Positions 10,649-23,756 of a DNA stretch of 64,000 bases are shown here, in pieces (within the stretch, counting starts at the first letter, position 1; every line of letters starts with the position of its first letter). The translations under genes were made by a program, and so were the position numbers. Source of the stretch: Calycina herbarum (Eukaryota; Ascomycota; Leotiomycetes; Helotiales; Pezizellaceae); contig LLEY01000033.1 in NCBI GenBank assembly GCA_001414485.1, positions 310,001-374,000 on the forward strand, in the 5' to 3' direction. The notes under the pieces are model-generated. The model searched no databases, was not told the DNA's origin, and saw nothing but the letters and a program-made list of their open reading frames with translations.

Positions 10649-13600
10649 TTAAGCCTCAGGAGTCTTCGCTTCCTCCCCCCCCTCAGCAGCTTCTTCCCCA
10701 ACAGGTTCCTCCATAGACTCAACAAAAGCATCAGCCTGCGTCATGCCATTCTGTCTTTCCCAGACCTCTCTCCTTGTCTTCTCATCCTTCGCCTTCCTCG
10801 CACGATCAACCTCCTCGAAACCACCAGATTTCTTTAATCGTCCCTCCTCCACAAAATTACCCAACTCCTTCTGAAATTCGCCTCCCCGTCGACTCTCGAG
10901 TTCCTTCTGGCGCAGTTTCTCCGCTCGTTCAATAGCTTCAAGTCGATTCTCGTGGTTGGGTTGCAGAGCGCGGACTTCTCCTAGAACGCCATCCTTCGCC
11001 GCCGCCGGATCACCACCACCGATGTGATTCAATCCCCTCGAGAGAATGCGTGGGGTAGCCGATCCAGGAGCGTCCTTCATTTGTTCCTTTGTAGCTTGCT
11101 CAACCAATGCGAATGTCTGAGTGGCCTTTTGTAGATCATCTTCCAAATCAGCGGCAAGATCTTCCTGCATTGTGATCTCTTCCCGATCGTTGCAGACTGT
11201 CTCAAGTTCCTTCTCCCAAATCTTAGTCCAGATAGGTCGCTCGCGTTTCAAGAAGTCTTGCATCTTCTTCAATTCCATAGTAGCCTGAGAGATATCCTTA
11301 GCGACGTTTTCGAGTTGGCGTGGTAGAGGTCGAACGCCCCGCAGAACAACGTCTTTCCGGAGATCTTCGACAATGTCCTGGAGATCATCCACCTGGCCAA
11401 CAAGCTTATCAGAGTCCTCATTAAGAGTCTTCTTGCCAAGATTAACATAGGATCGGCCAGACTCGCCCTTGATATCAGGAACAGATGCTTTAATAGCAAC
11501 GCTCTTTACCGATTGTGCCTTGGTACGAATTTGAGACATTGAATTTTGGATATCAGATTGGAAGCTAGAGTACGTCTGTCGAAGGACCGCAAGATCTCTG
11601 CGAAGGTGTTGAATTTCACTCATTTGAGCTTGGCCATCGACCTTTGATGGGCTCATCAGAGCTGGTGCAATACGTTGGGTGCCACCGCTAGAGACTCGAG
11701 AGGAGCTTGCTATTGCTGATCCTAGGCGAGCCATTTCATTGGCAGCATCTTGTTGGCGATCTGAGACTCGTTGAACGGAAGCTTGCTGGTCCTGAACGAC
11801 GGTCTGAACACCCTCGATCATCTTCTTGATACCACCGAGTCCATCATCAATATGACGTTTGACCTCATCTAGGACTTCGATATTGAGAACCAAAACAGAT
11901 CTATCCTTGATATCGCTGAGATCCTCGAGCTCGTGGCGGACACCGGAAACCGCATCTTGAAGGTAAATCTCTGGAAGATCTACTCCATTATTATGGGTGT
12001 TCCACGCAAACTTTTCAATAAATGCCAGCTGTAGCCTCGCGATGGACAAGTCGTTATAGCCTTCTGGGAAGACGAACTTCTTCACCTTTGTCTTGTATTG
12101 CAGGAAGATGGTTAGTTCTTTTCCCGGTGGAGGGGTGGGTTCTGGTGTAAATTGCCTCTCCTGAGTTGGGGGCGGAAGGTCTTTGGCATCAGTTTGGTGT
12201 TTTGGTGTTTCGGGGACGTCTGGTGTTGTAAGCATAGGCAACGCATCTGTGGGGGGTCCATTGAGAGTTGCGCTAGGTCCACTATCATCAAAATCAAAAT
12301 GCGAGTGTCGGAGCTTGTCCTCTGGGGTCTTTGTGATGGGACTGTCTTCTGGAGGAGGCTCGGTTGGCGGTACGATGACGGGCTTCGAGGCTTCTTCGGC
12401 GATGCGACTAGGGACTCGAACTGGCGATGTCTCTGCCAAGCGAGTAGTTTGGTTGCGTGCATTCCGTTCAGCTCTATTTTGAACTGCTTTCATTGACTCT
12501 CGAGCATCATTCCTGCCTCTATTCGGGATTGGAGAATTCTGCACTGGGGGCATCATAGGCAGTCCATTTGGAGACGCACCAAGATGTTTGGAAATTTGGT
12601 ATGCAGAATAACGCCTAGATGCTCGTCTTTCCAGGTCACCGCCCCTTTGTAAAGCCGCCAAAGCATTCTGTTGTGCAGCCTGTTTCGAAATTTGTTGTTT
12701 TGGTGGAGGGGGCGGTGGGGGAAAATTATCCACACTGAAATCGCCTTGCGGAATTGAAAGCTCGTCGCCAGGGTAGGGTGGAACGATAGGCATGCTCTGC
12801 ATTGTTGCGCTCGATAGTGTTGACTGATCAGAGGCTGAAGACCCGCGCGATTGTTCTCTTGCAGAAACACCTCTTCGGCCTGAGGGCTGTGATGACATTC
12901 TCGGGGGGACGCTCACTTCATTCGCGCTATCACGGTTGTTCGCTACTACATCGCCTTGGAAATTGTTAGAAATCCCTTGATCTAGCAATGTAGTAAGACC
13001 GGTGTTCGCACTTCCTACGCTGCTAACACTGGCTGTTCGCGGAACCCCATTTTCGTTCTGGCTCGAGCCATCCCTCGATTGTTTTTGGCGCAACTTCGCT
13101 TGCTTTCTCTTCAAGCCATGCAGCAGGTTGATGATGATGTCTCGGATTCGAGGGAGGTATTTTTCTAAACTTTCTACACTTGCTTCCTGGCTCAACGTTG
13201 ACTCGAGGATATTGCGTAGGAGCTCGGGTACGTTTCCTAGATCTGATGTATCGACGTTGATGGCGGTGAAGGCTCTACATGCTATATTGAACTCGTAACC
13301 TAGTCGTACATACACATCCGAAACTTGTGCGTCGGTCGCTTGGTGTCGAGACCATTGTGTCAGGGTTTCGAGTAGCTGTTTCGTGGCGACGAGGAGGTGA
13401 GTGACACTCTTTTCTATTTGTGAGAGGGGAGGCGCATTTTGGTTATTCAGAACAGGCTGATTTGGCTGTGTAAAATTGTATGTTAGAAAGTTTGCTTCTA
13501 TATCTTGGAGAAGGATCGGCTGAGGTTAGACTCCAGCATTGAATGCGACACTCACGTTTTGTCTTCGGCCACTGCCTGGAGTCTTTCCACCAGATCCTCT

Positions 13601-13717
13601 CAATTGGGAGCCTGGTCCAGGAGACATTGCTCTTGCTGGCACCGTAGGAGGAGGTCCTGGGTCTGCGGCGGGCGACCGGCGCTGCATCGATCTTTGCGAA
13701 GTAGGAGGTGCTTGCAT
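10649..13717 (-). CDS. bud6: Bud6/Aip3 actin-interacting polarity protein
   Basis: Exons 13556-13717 and 10649-13465 give 992 residues. The 90-bp intron (GTGAGT...CACAG) is in phase 0. The conserved N-terminal AIP3 region begins at SQIEKSVTHLLVATKQLL (about residue 70) and runs through VYVRLGYEFNIACRAF and LEKYLPRIRDIIINLLHGLK. A Pro/Ser-rich low-complexity stretch follows (about 140-510). The C-terminal Aip3 part starts with KKFVFPEGYNDLSIARLQ and contains long coiled-coil segments up to the acidic tail ending EAKTPEA. Bud6 binds actin and the formin and helps nucleate actin cables at hyphal tips and septa. The start at 13717 is the first ATG of the open frame in exon 1. Length and architecture match filamentous-fungal Bud6. 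Confidence 0.9.
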
Positions 13718-16619
13718 GGTGGTGGTTGATGCTCCTGGAGCTGAGAAGGGTTTGCAAGTGTGGCCCTTAGCAAATGGGCATGGCCTTCTAGACTTGGGGA
13801 GACAGTTTGGAGATGTTCAATAGAGGGGTGCTCTCTGCGGTCGGTTTATTGTTGATGGGGTTGTCTTCGCAAAATCGGTTGTTGTGGAGTTGTGTGAATC
13901 ACTATCACCATCTCTTGAGATAGAGTACGAGTGTCGTGAGCTGCCAGGTGCCAAAAATCGGGCCCCCAACGTATATTCCGACCGACGCTAGGCCGAAAAC
14001 TCTATGAAACAAGCTCTACGGAGACCAAAATTGGCATGGACGTCTGGGGATTTGGGGGTTTGGGGGTTTAACTATGATGCTACTGGAACTGATGTTTCAA
14101 GCTGGAGAAAATGACCTCAAAGTGTCATGGTTATAGCTTGGACAGCTTACTTATTGTTTGGTGAAGAGGTCAATTGTTGTCTCGTTCTACAGAGTACCTA
14201 ACTGTACTGAACCCTTTCACGCACCTTTCAGGGGTTAGTCCCTGACCATGCATCACCCCTTTCGGCTTGTTGCATCGAGGGAACGGAACCTCTTCGCTTT
14301 CTACCAAGGTACAGTTGAATGCTTACCCGGATCTTATGCTGTAAGGTATCAAGTCAAGCCTTATATGCGAGGGCCTGATATTTCGTGAGGCGTTGAAATG
14401 TATTCCTAGCATGGTGAAGAAAAGCCGGGGAAATAGAATGGCGGAACTTGGATCTTTCTATCCGTCTACTTGAAGCTCCGCAATTGGCCACTAGGACAGC
14501 TCTTGCCGAGCAAGAAAAGCGGCACTAATTTTGATGCCAAAATATTTATTTTCGTCCCTGAGGAAAAATTATTTGCTAGATATGGAGAGTGATAATGAAT
14601 ACCAGTGCTCACACTTCTTTTTTTGCCAGCGCAAAGGAGGTAATTTGGACACAGCTGAACAGCCCAATGAAGTATTGTAGCAACGTGGCAGTGATAAACT
14701 GGTAGAGATTCCCTACCTAGAATTGCCTATCAAGGGATTTACTTTAACCCTCTCTGGCTCGCTGTGGACATTAAAACAAAGCATTAGCACAGATAGTTTG
14801 AGAAAATTGAAGCTAACTATCTGGGTGAAAATTCAAATTGTTCTACCCAACTACTTGGGCTATTTTACTTGAATTGCCCTAGAAAGCTAGAACAACGAGC
14901 AGGTACGCCTGAAGTATTTAACAAGACTGAGGGAAAGTCTTGTCGTCTCCAAGCTTGACAATGTCTTACTGCCGTTTTTACTGTCCATCGCGAGTCTGGG
15001 TAGTGCCACCTCTACAAGGAGACACCTAGGTATGAAATACATCTAAAGTGCATCTAGATTATTATAGGCACTCGGCCTTAGCGACGCGGGTCATCAACCT
15101 GGAAAGTTGGTGCAGCAGCACACGATAACGTTGCTGCTAAGTACCGACAATCCCAACATCATTGGGCAGCCTCAAGATCCATCTCTGCTGATTGGCAATA
15201 AATGATTGGATCGCCAGCATTCCTGCCGACAAACAAGTGTTGACTTGAAGATCTCCGGAATCTGGGGGAGGGGAGGTCCATTTTGGGAATATCAGAGTCT
15301 TGTAAGGGATCTCTAAATATATAAATATATCGGCGTGGTGCAAGGAGGTAAGGTACCTATATCATACTTGACTGCTGCGCATTTGGTGGTGGTGACCAGA
15401 CGGGGTTTCTGCTTCGTATTCATAATCCTCCTTGATGCGACGATGCGACTGTGCTACTGCGGAATCAGCCTACCTCCGTCACCTCATAGTTGGCGACAAA
15501 TACCTAGGTAGATTGCCGGAGTTGTTGGAGTGTGATAGAAAGAATAATAGATCCGTGCGGGCGTAGAAGGTGCCACCCAGGTCGGAGTCGGATTGTAAAA
15601 ATCACACGAGTCCGGCTTGTTGCCGGGCGTTGGATTGTTGGCCTGGTTCCTTTGTCTCTGCTGGGTCGAGTCAACGGGAGTAGTCCATCTATCTATATAT
15701 ATATATATATATATATGCCTTGATGTAGTACTTTGGAAGCCTCAGTCCTCAGTTGGGAGGGGGAAAATGGAAATGCTGAAACACTTGCAGCTTACTCACT
15801 CCGACTTCAACCCAATCCTTCACTCTTGGTCTGCCCATTTCTGATCGACCTCAAGGTTCGAGCTGCTCAGCTTAGCCCGTTCTCCTCCAAAACCTTGCAA
15901 GGGTAGACAGGAAAGGCGGCGGGCGATGTGTGCTTGTGGCATATGAAGGTCTCTTGAACCGGTAGAAACCCAGTCTCTGTTTGGTCGTGGTAAACACATA
16001 GACTTCTTCCTAGTCTGTTCTTGGATTGTCTGGTCAATAGCACCGTCAAGTCGAGTAACTTCTCCTCATCAGATGGCTGCTTATTCGCGGTGGTAACCCT
16101 CCCTTCGTAAGAAATCCGTGGCATCTCGCACCTCTCGCAAATAGCGTTCGCTGCTCGCCGCTATACCCATCCCTCACCTCTGGGGGAGGGAACTAAAAGT
16201 GCCGCGCCAACGCCAAACCTCAACCTCCTTCTGCCATCTTCAACTCCTCTCCTCCCCATCGATTCTTCCCCATCTGCCAGCTCGTTCTGCCCGTGGAGGT
16301 TGATGGCAAGCGTGTGTGTCCAGATCCCTTTTGAATCTCCTTTCTTTCTTCCAGCGCTATTTTGATAATTTGTCGTTGAGCTTGCGCACCATCGCTTGGC
16401 CATACTGGCTTCGAATTTCGACTTTCGACTTCACCTTTCCCCGTCCCTTTCCCTCCGCAACCTGTTCGATCACCCACTGCATTGAGCGGAACGACGACGG
16501 TCTGTCTCTGGGATCCCGCCAGGAATTCGACTTCACGTTGGCATCTAATAATTTTTCTCTCGAGGTAAGAAATCCCCCTTGGTTTGCACCCTCCAGCCTC
16601 TCGCCAGACAAATGTTGAG
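13718..16619. other. Gene-free region with a TA microsatellite
   Basis: No supported coding gene. It holds the Bud6 promoter on the left. On the right, pyrimidine-rich DNA is probably the promoter and spliced 5' leader of the ataxin-2 gene: a good donor GTAAGA occurs at about 16565 and an acceptor preceded by GCTAAT at about 16739. Confidence 0.5.
15692..15716. repeat. (TA)n microsatellite
   Basis: About 11 TA units follow CTATC repeats. This is a simple-sequence tract in non-coding DNA. Confidence 0.9.
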
Positions 16620-17124
16620 GGGAGGGCGTGGGGAGGAGACTTGAGAGCTATCAACAGCACACGCCAGACGTCAATCCCTCTGCACCCTCATGCCATTTCA
16701 TGCAAGGCGCACATGCTAATTGAGTGTCACAAATATAGTAGACCGGTTTCTTTACAACAGAGAGCTAGCTGGCCTTGTGGCTAGGGGTTGCGATCCGAAA
16801 CATCCACACCACTGCCCGAATTGGCGCAACAGTCCACGAAGGAGTAAACGACAGAGGACTCGCGCCAGCGTATCAATCAAAGAGGTAAGCCATCCTCTTC
16901 TTTTCTCTGGGTGCGCACTCATCACATGTTCTCTGTTACCGGGCTCTCGCTATGGTGTCACAAAGCTGGAGCCAAGCGTGAATGGCAACTTCACCATTGT
17001 ACATCTTCGATCTGCGACGAACGCTAATCCTTTCATCATAGTTCTCCCCCGCTCCACTCTATTCTCTTCCCCCCTTTTCCAATAGCGAGAATCAGTTACA
17101 TTGGCCGGCCTCTTTGTTTCGAAT

Positions 17125-20100
17125 ATGGTGCAAGGGAAGAAGCCCAACGATATGTCGAACGGTACCCCCAAATATCAAAACAATATGTCCTTCCAAAGAA
17201 AAGATATGTCTGATCCTCGTGGAAGTCTCGGTAAGCAGCAGAATGGTAAGCATCTGCTGAAGTTAAAATTGAAATCCCCATCGTGCTGACTGCTTTCAGG
17301 CAATGCGAATTCCTTCCGAACCGATGGCGCGATTTCCGGCAGCAAGAATCAAGGCGAGCGTGTTCTCCAAAGATGGGTTCCCGATGCCCCTGAGGATAAC
17401 GATAACTCCTTGGAGTCGTCCCGAGCTAAAACAGGCGGACCTGCTTGGGATCAGTTCGCCGAGAACAAGCGCCTCTTCAATATCACTACCGATTATGATG
17501 AGAACATCTACACTACGACTATCGACAAGAACCACCCACAATACAAGCAACGTCTTGCAGAGGCCGATAGAAAGGCGAGAGAGATTGAGCGTAGTGTTGC
17601 GACCAATTCACATGTGGCCGAGGAGCGGGTGACAGATAATCTCACAGGAGATAATAATGGTCTTGATGAAGAAGACAAGTGAGTACCAAGCCTCAATTCA
17701 CCGCAGCAATGCTAATCATTTCAAATTAGATACAGTGGAGTTCGCAGACAACAAGACTTTCCTCCCCTTACGAGTTCAAGCAACAAATATCAACCCCCAG
17801 CCAGACGAGGAAACGCTGGATCGGCCGCTGCCCCTACTGCTGTGCCTGCCGCTGCCCCTGGCGTACTAGCTGATCCTGCTATTCTTGCCTCTGGACCACG
17901 CCAAAAGCCCGCTGCAGAAAAGAAGAACTCGCCAGTTCAGAAGCCTAAGGCAGAGGTTGCTACCCCTCCAACTACAACTGAGTCAAGTGTCGTGGCTACA
18001 CCAGACACGAAGGCATCCGTTCCCAAAACAACCGATCCTGCTGGGCGCACTGTAGCACCCGCTAAACCCGAAGCTACTCCACCAAACGCGACTGCTACTG
18101 TGGAGAGAGATGTAACGAATGCCTTTAAGAGTTTTGCCAGCCAGCAGAGACGAACCGTCGAGAACAATCGCGCAATCAAGGCTAGTCGGGACAAGGAGGT
18201 CAAATTGAATGACTTGAAGAGATTTGCGGACAGTTTCAAGCTCAACACCCCAGTCCCCTCCGATCTTGTCTCAATCATCGCAAAGGATCCCGCAAAGCAG
18301 AAACAGATCTTGGAAAAGGCCAACCGCAATGCAGAGGAGGCAAAGACCAACCCCACAGAAGCTATAAAGCCAATTCTACCTCCATCAGAGACAAGAGCTC
18401 CCGCCGCCGCACAACGTCCAACTCCTGCAGTCCATGCACCCTCACCTTCTAATAATCAGAGTCGGCAGACACCGAATCGTAACCAAGGCTTCTCGCACCA
18501 ACAAGGCTACGGAAACTCGCAATCCTTCCGTGGCAATCAATCTTCTCAGGTTCACCCTCAAATGCCAGCCCAACGGAGCGGTGGACCAGGCAATCTAGGA
18601 GCCCGATTGAAAAATCTCGAAAAGCAGAATCTTAGCCAAGCGATGCACGCTATGCCCCTCCACGAAGCTCGCCACCCACCAACCGGTCCATCCAATCCCA
18701 TGGATCCCAACTTCTCGCGTCGATCTAGTGGTGTAACGAGCGCACAAGGAGGTCGACTCAATCCCCACAGCAGCGAGTTCAGACCAAATGTCAATGCCCT
18801 CCCCTTTAGCCCCCACCAACCCAACTCGAACCCAAGTACTGGCTCCAGTCCTCGATCCGCTGCCATTGCCAACAATACCTCTGTTGAGCAACCAAGCCCT
18901 GCACCAATTGCACGATCTCTGTTGAAGCGCAAACCACTTGCTCCTTCAGATCGGCCTTCATTGAAAGAAAAGTTCAATGCACTTGAGCACATTTTGACAA
19001 TCAAGCCCATCCCACCGCAAGATTGGAAGTACACTGGTGGAATGAGACCAGCTTACGATACACCACCGATCTGGAGACAGCCAGCGGATAATGAGCCCGC
19101 TGACTCGAGTATGAACATGACGTACACCAAGTTGTTTGAGATGACCCCCTTCCCAACCCCTCTCTCTCCACCAAACCCATCGCATGCAGTTCCTCAAGTT
19201 CCGCACCAGCATCAGCTCCCATTCCACCTCCAACAAGGTGTACATAACATGAACCAGCGGCAATCACCTCGCGCACCACCTATGAATCTTCCTGGAAACC
19301 AACATGGCCATGGTCCAGCGCCTCAATTCAATGGTCCCGACGAGCACCGAATGATGCCATCTCATTCCGCTCAGTCATTCGCATCTCCTCGTCCTCACAA
19401 TGCCGCCCTCCCTTTCCCATCTCCCATGGGTCAACCGGCGCAATTATTCAATCCTCAAATGATGCCTTACCAAGGTGCGCCACCTATGAATTATCGATCA
19501 CTCTCTCAGAACCATCAGTTTGTCCCCCAGCAACATATGGCACCTCCAATCATGATGCAAAATCCTGCTGGTGGATTCATGACATCTCAAGGTATGGCAC
19601 CAGGTGCTGGTCCTCAAATCATGTACCCTGGACAACCTGGCCCACAAGGTCACTTCATGCCTCAGGGTAATGGCCATCCACCTCCTATGCCCGGTGTGAA
19701 TGGTTACCCAAGTCCAGGTCGAGGTGCACCAATGATGATGAGCCAAGGCTCGCAACAAGGTCATCAACAGCCAGCTATGTATGGTATGAACCCTGGTATG
19801 AGTCCCGGTCCTCAATATGGAAATGCAGTGCCTGTTTACGCTCAGCAACCCCCTAATCAAAGTAAGTCACCATGAGTCTATCAGTTTTTATTTTAACTAA
19901 CTCCCTATAGTTCCTATGCGCCCTGGTTATCAGGGTGGACCAGGACAATTCGGAACAAGTCCTCAACAAATGCAACAATTCTCCCACCAACAACGCAACA
20001 ACCACCAGAATGGAAATTACAACAATAACAACAACAAGAATTTCCAACATCCTCCACCGCATCCCAACGCTCCACCAAACAACCAGGTTCCAAACGGACC

Positions 20101-20143
20101 ACAGGCACGTGTTTCCGAGGGTGCTGTTGAGGAGACTAAATGA
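17125..20143 (+). CDS. pbp1: Pbp1 / ataxin-2 homologue, N-terminus uncertain
   Basis: Exons 17125-17245, 17300-17678, 17730-19861 and 19911-20143 give 954 residues from the first safe ATG. Around residues 85-150 lies the LsmAD region (WDQFAENKRLF, TDYDENIYTTTI, HPQYKQRLAEADR). A PAM2-like motif LNPHSSEFRPN at about 510-520 would bind the MLLE domain of poly(A)-binding protein. The rest is a Pro/Gln/Asn/Met-rich disordered tail. Ataxin-2 acts in mRNA storage and stress granules and scaffolds TORC1 signalling in yeast. The preceding Lsm core normally found in the family is not clearly readable. It may sit in small exons between 16740 and 17124, since the frame is open upstream to 17086, or it may be absent. 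Exon 1 has two GTAAGC donors 15 bp apart (17231 and 17246) that keep the frame. Confidence 0.82.
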
Positions 20144-21000
20144 GATGTTCATCTCTCTCCAAAATGACTATTATGGCGCCGATGCTACGGCATCACCCTA
20201 TTACTTTGACTCGACACCTGGCCTCAATAATCCAAATTCTATGGGACTTTCAATTACTCGAGGATAATTTATACTCTTCCGCATCATCTTTTCAAGGTAT
20301 TTCACGGAAGACGGCTCTACTCATTTGCATCGATATTCTCTCCCTGGAAAAGAGATACTCATAGGATTTCGCTTGGATCAGCAATCTGGGAAATATGCGG
20401 TTGAAGCATTCTTTTGGTTCCTAAGATGCTCTCGCCCCCCTCAGTTATAGTGGGTCTCTTTTTGCTTAAGCGTCAGCCTTTTGAGAACCTCTATGTTTTT
20501 TTCTTGGTGCAGAAATCTGATACTGGTATATGCAGAACTGGCAATTATCTTGTCAAACACTTGATTTCTCTTGGTGGGATTGGACAAAATTCGCTCTGGG
20601 ATGCAGCCTTGGTGAGGAAGGGAGGAAGGAAGGGAGGAAGGAAGGGAGGAAGGGAGGGGACCATACTGTTTCTGCGAGCCCCCTGGAAACGCGCAAAAGG
20701 GTTAACAGGATTTGGGACAACGCTGGATCAGAGTGGGCAAGGGGGATTGTTAATATGAGTATGGTTTTTACGCAAAAAAGAAAAGGGGATTTTGTGGATA
20801 GTGTGAGTGGGCAGTAGGCAGAGTTGCTCTCGTGCTGTGACGACATAGTTTCAGACTATAATACACTCTCCCGCCTCATTCTGTGTTGATTCCTTTCGGT
20901 TGTGATTAATTGATCGATTGTGAACATGAGGCTTTCGCTGGTTCTACTCTGATTGCCCCTTCCTAAGTAAATCGCTGACTTCAGGGTTCATCAATGATGA
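20144..21000. other. 3' region of the ataxin-2 gene with a GGAAGGAA tract
   Basis: This holds the probable 3' UTR of the ataxin-2 homologue and a purine tract (GGGAGGAAGGAA repeats) at about 20620-20660. No gene is supported. Confidence 0.5.
20620..20660 (+). repeat. GGGAGGAAGGAA purine repeat
   Basis: About 40 bp of GGAGGAAGGAAG units on the plus strand, in non-coding sequence. Confidence 0.85.
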
Positions 21001-22718
21001 TTACACGCTCTCGTCCATCCCTCGCATTGTAATCTTTTCCTCCATCCAGTCCAACACGGATTGAATCCCAGCTCTCTTAACTTCTTCTGGTACCATAATG
21101 GGAATCCGGAGTTCGTTTCCTGGTGGTGTTGGTACTACTCCCCCCGTAAAAGGAACAAATTGATTTGACATGGTGTTTGAATATTGTGTGATTTCCAACC
21201 TCTGTCGTTTACCACCTTGATCCTGTGTACCATACTCATCATTTTCTTTAAACTCTGACTGTTTTCGTTTCTGACTACGTTTACTTGGATTGTTTCGAAA
21301 GGCTTGAAATCTGTCTCCTCTGCTCTTACGTCTGTCCCCAGTTAGTCCAGTTTATTTTGACTTCGTCGCTTGTCAGAACGCTCACCAGAGTCTATAATAA
21401 GATGTAAGTTTTAGGCTTTGAAAAGAGCAAGGCATTTCTTTGGTTACTTACTGAAAAGAGAGCAGTACTCGGCGTGGTCGGAAAACCAACAAGTGATACA
21501 TCCACCAGCGATGGGACCCTCAGGAATGAGCACACAGCTCAGCATTGGTCCATTGCCATTTCGGTAATGGGAATATGGGGTTGGTGCAAATGCGCCCCTC
21601 TGGTATGTCATGACAAGCTTCTCATAGCGTGGTAGGAGTTTGGTTTTTGCTTCCGCGGCGATCCATTCGGATAATTGGATATTGATTGAGGCTTTCTCGC
21701 GTGAACTCTCTTGGCGTGTTGAACAATATGTGTTGAAAGGATGGATTTTGTGCCGGTGTTTCATCAGCTTTCCGGTCGGTATTCTTGTCAGAAGCAATGT
21801 TCCTTAAAAATTCCTCGTCGTAATTGGAAAACTGGAGATAGATATAGAACATTCTGAAGCTAGGAACCTCCTCTCGTCCATCCTGTTATTAATTAGTATG
21901 ACTGAAGTTAAGAAATTTATAAGAAGACCTACCCCGGACAATGCTTGGAAAACATCCCCAGAGTCAAAAGTTTTGGCTATTTCCTCCGTGAGTTCATGAT
22001 AACACGCCCATCAATGTCTCAAGGCTTCAATCATCTCCGGTGTGCCAGTGCTAAGTCGTTTAGCCCAAAACCTCTTTATTGCCTTCGGGATTCTGCACAT
22101 TTGCTCGAAGGGAAGGTCTGTCGCATATCTAAACTCGGTATAATGGCCCATGTAGCGAAATGAATCGCCATTCCCTGTAAAGACTGGAAAGGGGGCGCTA
22201 GGTAAGAAAGGGCTCTGACAGGAGGCCAACCCTCTCGAAAGGCAAGAAATCTAACAGCTGTATTGTCCCGGGATAGTGGGCACCAGTGGATTGTATGCAG
22301 AGTCCAGAAGTAAGTATGAATCCAACTTGTGACCCCTTTTGCTCTTTCTCCCGACTATATATATTCCATCCCCCTCTAGTTTTCCGCCAAACATAATGGA
22401 CAAAAGCTCGCTGGTAAATTCCTCGCTAGCTGCGCTTGGAAGAGGAAAAGGGTTTTCTTTCCGAAGCTCCTCAATCTCAAGAGGCATTTTCATGCCGCTG
22501 TAAGAGATAGTAATTTCTTGTTGTTGTTTGATTTTCGGCCATATATAGGTGGGGAATTCCTCTTTCGAAATTCGAACATCGTCTGCGTTTCTTTCTATCT
22601 CTTCGTCCATTTCATTGTTCTGCGAGGCGGGGACACGGTCTGGTGAAACATTTCCTGAGGTGATGATCTGCGATGTGCTTTGAGGAGGGTCTGGTGAATT
22701 GGGTTCCTCGCTGACCAT
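21001..22718 (-). pseudogene. DUF6697-like gene, apparently broken
   Basis: The first exon starts at 22718 and reads to a donor near 22255 (NPLVPTIPGQYS). Spliced to an acceptor near 22178 it continues WNGDSFRYMGHYTEF and KAIKRFWAKRL, a pattern seen in fungal DUF6697 proteins (PGxxG, then RYxGxY, then W). An in-frame TGA lies at 22011-22013, yet family-like sequence goes on beyond it (LTEEIAKTFDSGD), across an intron at 21883-21932, into MFYIYLQFSNYDEEF. Between about 21780 and 21700 the family-like frame shifts, without a usable intron, to one encoding LSEWIAAEAKTKLLPRYE. The last exon(s) (Lys/Arg-rich, ending MRGMDESV at 21001) again need a different phase. I read this as a degraded gene; a sequence error or unusual splicing is possible. 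The family's function is unknown. Confidence 0.5.
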
Positions 22719-23756
22719 CTGATATGAACCGGGAACAAGCGCTCGTGAGACAGATGGTCCTGGTTATGTGTGCCGGGGGCGAAACGGGAGCTCTGCTATC
22801 TTGGAGGTGTTGGTGTTGTTGCGAATGGTTCTAGAAAGAGTTGAATTGAAGAAGAAGTTGGAAGTTGAAGAGGATTGACGACGAGGATATAAGAGGAGGG
22901 TACAACCCTCAGTCTTGTGGCTTGCGGTCTAAGCCAAATTAGTCTTAGTTTTAGGTCTAAGCCCCAATGCTGGACCGCATCTACCTATGTAGTAAATGCG
23001 ATTGATATTCGCTTAGCCTCATGGGTGGCCCCCCAAAAGAATATCCACAAAAGTTTGAAAGACTTCTTATTTCCAAATAAGGAGATTTGCTACTGTCAAT
23101 TCAAGTCAGTATAGCCCAACGGCTTCCCGCGGTGGTAGAGAGTTTATAAGTCCACATGTGATAAGTACTCCTTGTTTGACCCTCTTCTTTTTTTGCGGAG
23201 AGTTTATCAGTGCTACTATCTTTTTAGTATGGGTTAGTCGCTGTTTGGCCTTTTTTTGCTTGGTCTTATGGTAGCTATTAAATTTCGCGCAACACTAAAA
23301 CTGAACACGGTCGCTCACTTATCCTTCCTCAAACTCTCTTCAATACGAAGAGATAGTACTCAAAAGACAAAGTATTTTACTCTGCAAAAACAATTACACG
23401 AATGGGTGTACCATTACCTCCAAGGGTTTGGGACTCTGCGAGGAAAGTGCTGCGGTCTCTTCGGGGCTTGACGAACTAAAAACTGGTTTTGGCTTATAGG
23501 TTGATGCTTTTATTCTACTATTTTGGGTCCGGTATTTTTGGAGCAGCAGAGGGGTGGGTTGATGATCAGATTTAGGGAGCGCAAGAGGTTATGGAAGACT
23601 CGTTGTTAGGTATGTAGGTACCTGGGCCATTGAGTGTTCTTTAAGTAAAGTTTCTCATTGACAACAAAAAGTACGAATCTATTGGACCTAGAAATCAACC
23701 ACACAGCAGAAGAACATTCATGATAATAACAATACTGTGACCAAGTTTCTAGGGTA

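Noticed and set aside
13505..13823. Plus-strand frames opposite Bud6 exon 1
   Set aside because: Complementary-strand shadows of a gene confirmed by its conserved AIP3 sequence.
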